DNA of 64,000 bases. Origin: Symbiodinium kawagutii. Its lineage: Eukaryota; Sar; Dinophyceae; Suessiales; Symbiodiniaceae. The notes below the pieces were generated by a model that worked only from the letters and a program-made list of their open reading frames with translations, was not told where the DNA came from and ran no database searches. Of this stretch, positions 62,645 to 64,000 are shown in pieces. The stretch's first letter is position 1. Every line of letters begins with the position of its first letter. The position numbers and the translations under genes are program-made. The stretch lies in NCBI GenBank assembly GCA_009767595.1, contig VSDK01008697.1:39594-103593 (forward strand), given 5' to 3'.

Positions 62645-64000
62645 ATGCTTCAAGTCAATGTAGCTTTGCCCAGCGGCAAGAGGAAATGTCTCGCGGTCCC
62701 GGGGTCCTCCAAAGTAGGGGACCTGAAGCAGGCAGTCCAAGAAGCTTTCGGTCGATGGTTCTTGCAAATCGTGTCCAAATCAGGGCAAGTCCTGGGAAAT
62801 CTGGAGGAACCCCTAGAAGCTGCAGGGGTTCAAGAGGGCGATTGCCTCACTGCCATTGCTCTTCAACCAAAGTTAGCGGCAACGAAGGTAGGAATCTTTT
62901 TGGAGAATGGAGCCTTTACTCAGTGGTGCTGCGGAGGCAACAAAGTTTTGTCATGGGGCCATGCGAGATGTGGTGGTGACAGCTCTGCCATCCAGGAAAG
63001 GCTTAAGGGCATTCAGCAGATTCAAGCGACGGCCGGTGCTTTTGCTTCAATTCTGTCAGATGGATCAGTTGTCGCTTGGGGGGACCCAGAAACAGGTGGT
63101 GACAGCTCTGAAGTACAAGGTCAGCTGAAAAACGTGAAACAGATTCAGGGAACAAACAATGCTTTTGCTGCCATACTTTCAGATGGATCAGTTGTCAGTT
63201 GGGGTGACCCAGATACTGGTGGTGACAGCTCTGAAGTGCAAAGTCAGCTGCGCAATGTCGAGCAGATTCAGGCTTCAAGTTTTTCTTTCGCTGCCATACT
63301 TTCTGATGGATCGGTTGTCACTTGGGGCAACCCGATTACAGGTGGTGACAGCTCTGAAGTACAAAGTCAGCTGATAAATGTCAAACAGGTTCAGGGTTCA
63401 AGGGAGGCTTTTGCTGCCATACTCTTAGGCGGATCGGTTATCACTTGGGGTGACCCGGGCAGTGGGGGTGACAGCTCTGCAGTGCAAAGTCAGCTGCGGA
63501 ATGTCTCGCAGATTCAGGCTTCAAGTTTTTCTTTCGCTGCCATACTGTCAGATGGATCCGCTGTCACTTGGGGTGACGAGGATGCTGGGGGTGACAGCTC
63601 TGTAGTGCAAAATCAGCTGAAAAATGTCGTGCAGATTCATGCTTCAAGTGTTGCTTTCGCTGCAATACTGTCAGACAGATCAGTTGTCACTTGGGGGGAC
63701 GGATTTGGTGGTGGTGACAGCTCTACAGTGCAGGATCAGCTGAAAAATGTCGCGCAGATTGCGGCTTCAAGTTTTTCTTTCGCTGCCATACTTTCAGATG
63801 GATCGGTTGTCACTTGGGGCGCGTTGGAGTCTGGAGGTGACAGCTCTGAAGTTCAAAGTCAGCTGAGGAATGTGCAGAGCATTCAGGCTTCAAGCCATGC
63901 TTTTGCTGCACTTCTTTCAGACGGATCGGTTGTCACATGGGGTGCCCCATGTAGTGGTGGTGACAGCTCCGAGGTGCAAGATGAGATCAGAAATCTGTAG
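62645..64000 (+). CDS. Ubiquitin-like/RCC1-HERC-like repeat protein, intronless (451 aa)
   Basis: A single open frame from ATG 62645 to TAG 63998-64000. I use this ATG; an in-frame TTG at 62642 is not needed. Residues 1 to about 78 (MLQVNVALPSGKRKCLAVPG..) have a ubiquitin-like beta-grasp character; a linker and a weak first repeat follow (VLSWGHARCGGDSSAIQ). Nine GGDSS cores start at 62972 and then exactly every 123 bp (41 residues). The unit consensus is AFAAILSDGSVVTWGD, then PxxGGDSSxVQxQLxNV and xQIQAS. Databases usually label such Symbiodinium proteins HERC2 or RCC1-like. The period is shorter than a canonical RCC1 blade (about 50 residues or more), so a beta-propeller is plausible but unproven. 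No HECT domain is present; the protein ends in the ninth unit (VQDEIRNL). Perfect periodicity without indels argues for coding constraint. Function unknown. Confidence 0.85.
   Translation: MLQVNVALPSGKRKCLAVPGSSKVGDLKQAVQEAFGRWFLQIVSKSGQVLGNLEEPLEAAGVQEGDCLTAIALQPKLAATKVGIFLENGAFTQWCCGGNKVLSWGHARCGGDSSAIQERLKGIQQIQATAGAFASILSDGSVVAWGDPETGGDSSEVQGQLKNVKQIQGTNNAFAAILSDGSVVSWGDPDTGGDSSEVQSQLRNVEQIQASSFSFAAILSDGSVVTWGNPITGGDSSEVQSQLINVKQVQGSREAFAAILLGGSVITWGDPGSGGDSSAVQSQLRNVSQIQASSFSFAAILSDGSAVTWGDEDAGGDSSVVQNQLKNVVQIHASSVAFAAILSDRSVVTWGDGFGGGDSSTVQDQLKNVAQIAASSFSFAAILSDGSVVTWGALESGGDSSEVQSQLRNVQSIQASSHAFAALLSDGSVVTWGAPCSGGDSSEVQDEIRNL

Overview
This window is eukaryotic nuclear DNA and reads as dinoflagellate, most likely Symbiodiniaceae-like. 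The evidence is: (i) two copies of a 126-bp repeat that carry the last 15 nt of the dinoflagellate spliced leader (CCATTTTGGCTCAAG, 1309-1323 and 9070-9084); (ii) an intronless gene made of a 41-residue VVTWGDPxxGGDSS repeat of the kind annotated as HERC2/RCC1-like in Symbiodinium; (iii) short, phase-consistent exons, some with GC donors, spread over introns packed with small inverted-repeat elements; (iv) a six-transmembrane cation channel whose pore reads HWSITQFTPAS instead of a GYG filter. No bacterial-style operons, rRNA or tRNA genes were found. There is one 10-base assembly gap (25069-25078).

Layout. 1-212: open frame ending in a stop, possibly the last exon of a gene starting to the left. 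1240-8500: decayed array of the VVTWG/GGDSS repeat, with short hairpins on a GGTGA loop and, at 5.68-8.04 kb, three ~0.8-kb tandem units rich in CCATGG. 8790-9531: 211-bp direct repeats flanking a spliced-leader-bearing repeat. 10.0-13.7, 14.2-16.0 and 17.4-18.3 kb: GC-rich exon-like islands of two or three unrecognised plus-strand genes; one GC-AG intron (15210-15828) joins two exons in matching phase. 18.4-24 kb: AT-rich repeats plus a few exon-like islands. About 25.2-61.2 kb: one long plus-strand gene for a voltage-gated, CNG/EAG-type channel. I could place S1, the S1-S2 region, S3, S4, the S4-S5 linker, S5, the pore, S6, the C-linker, part of the cyclic-nucleotide-binding domain and a possible terminal exon; several small exons remain unfound. 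62.6-64.0 kb: an intact intronless GGDSS-repeat gene ending exactly at the window edge.

Repeats. At least three families of ~100-120-bp MITE-like elements fill the introns: A (ATGGTGGTTTCTCAAAA ends), B (CTGGTTGGTGGTTT ends) and C (GGCTATGGGTCAA ends). Single elements, minisatellites and an array of ten GCGAAAG motifs (seven of them GCGAAAGC, a known ultra-stable DNA mini-hairpin) add to this. All recognised genes lie on the plus strand. The two ends are linked: the left holds a decayed version of the repeat that is still coding at the right end. All calls are by eye. Exon boundaries rest on reading frame, phase and family resemblance, not on transcripts.
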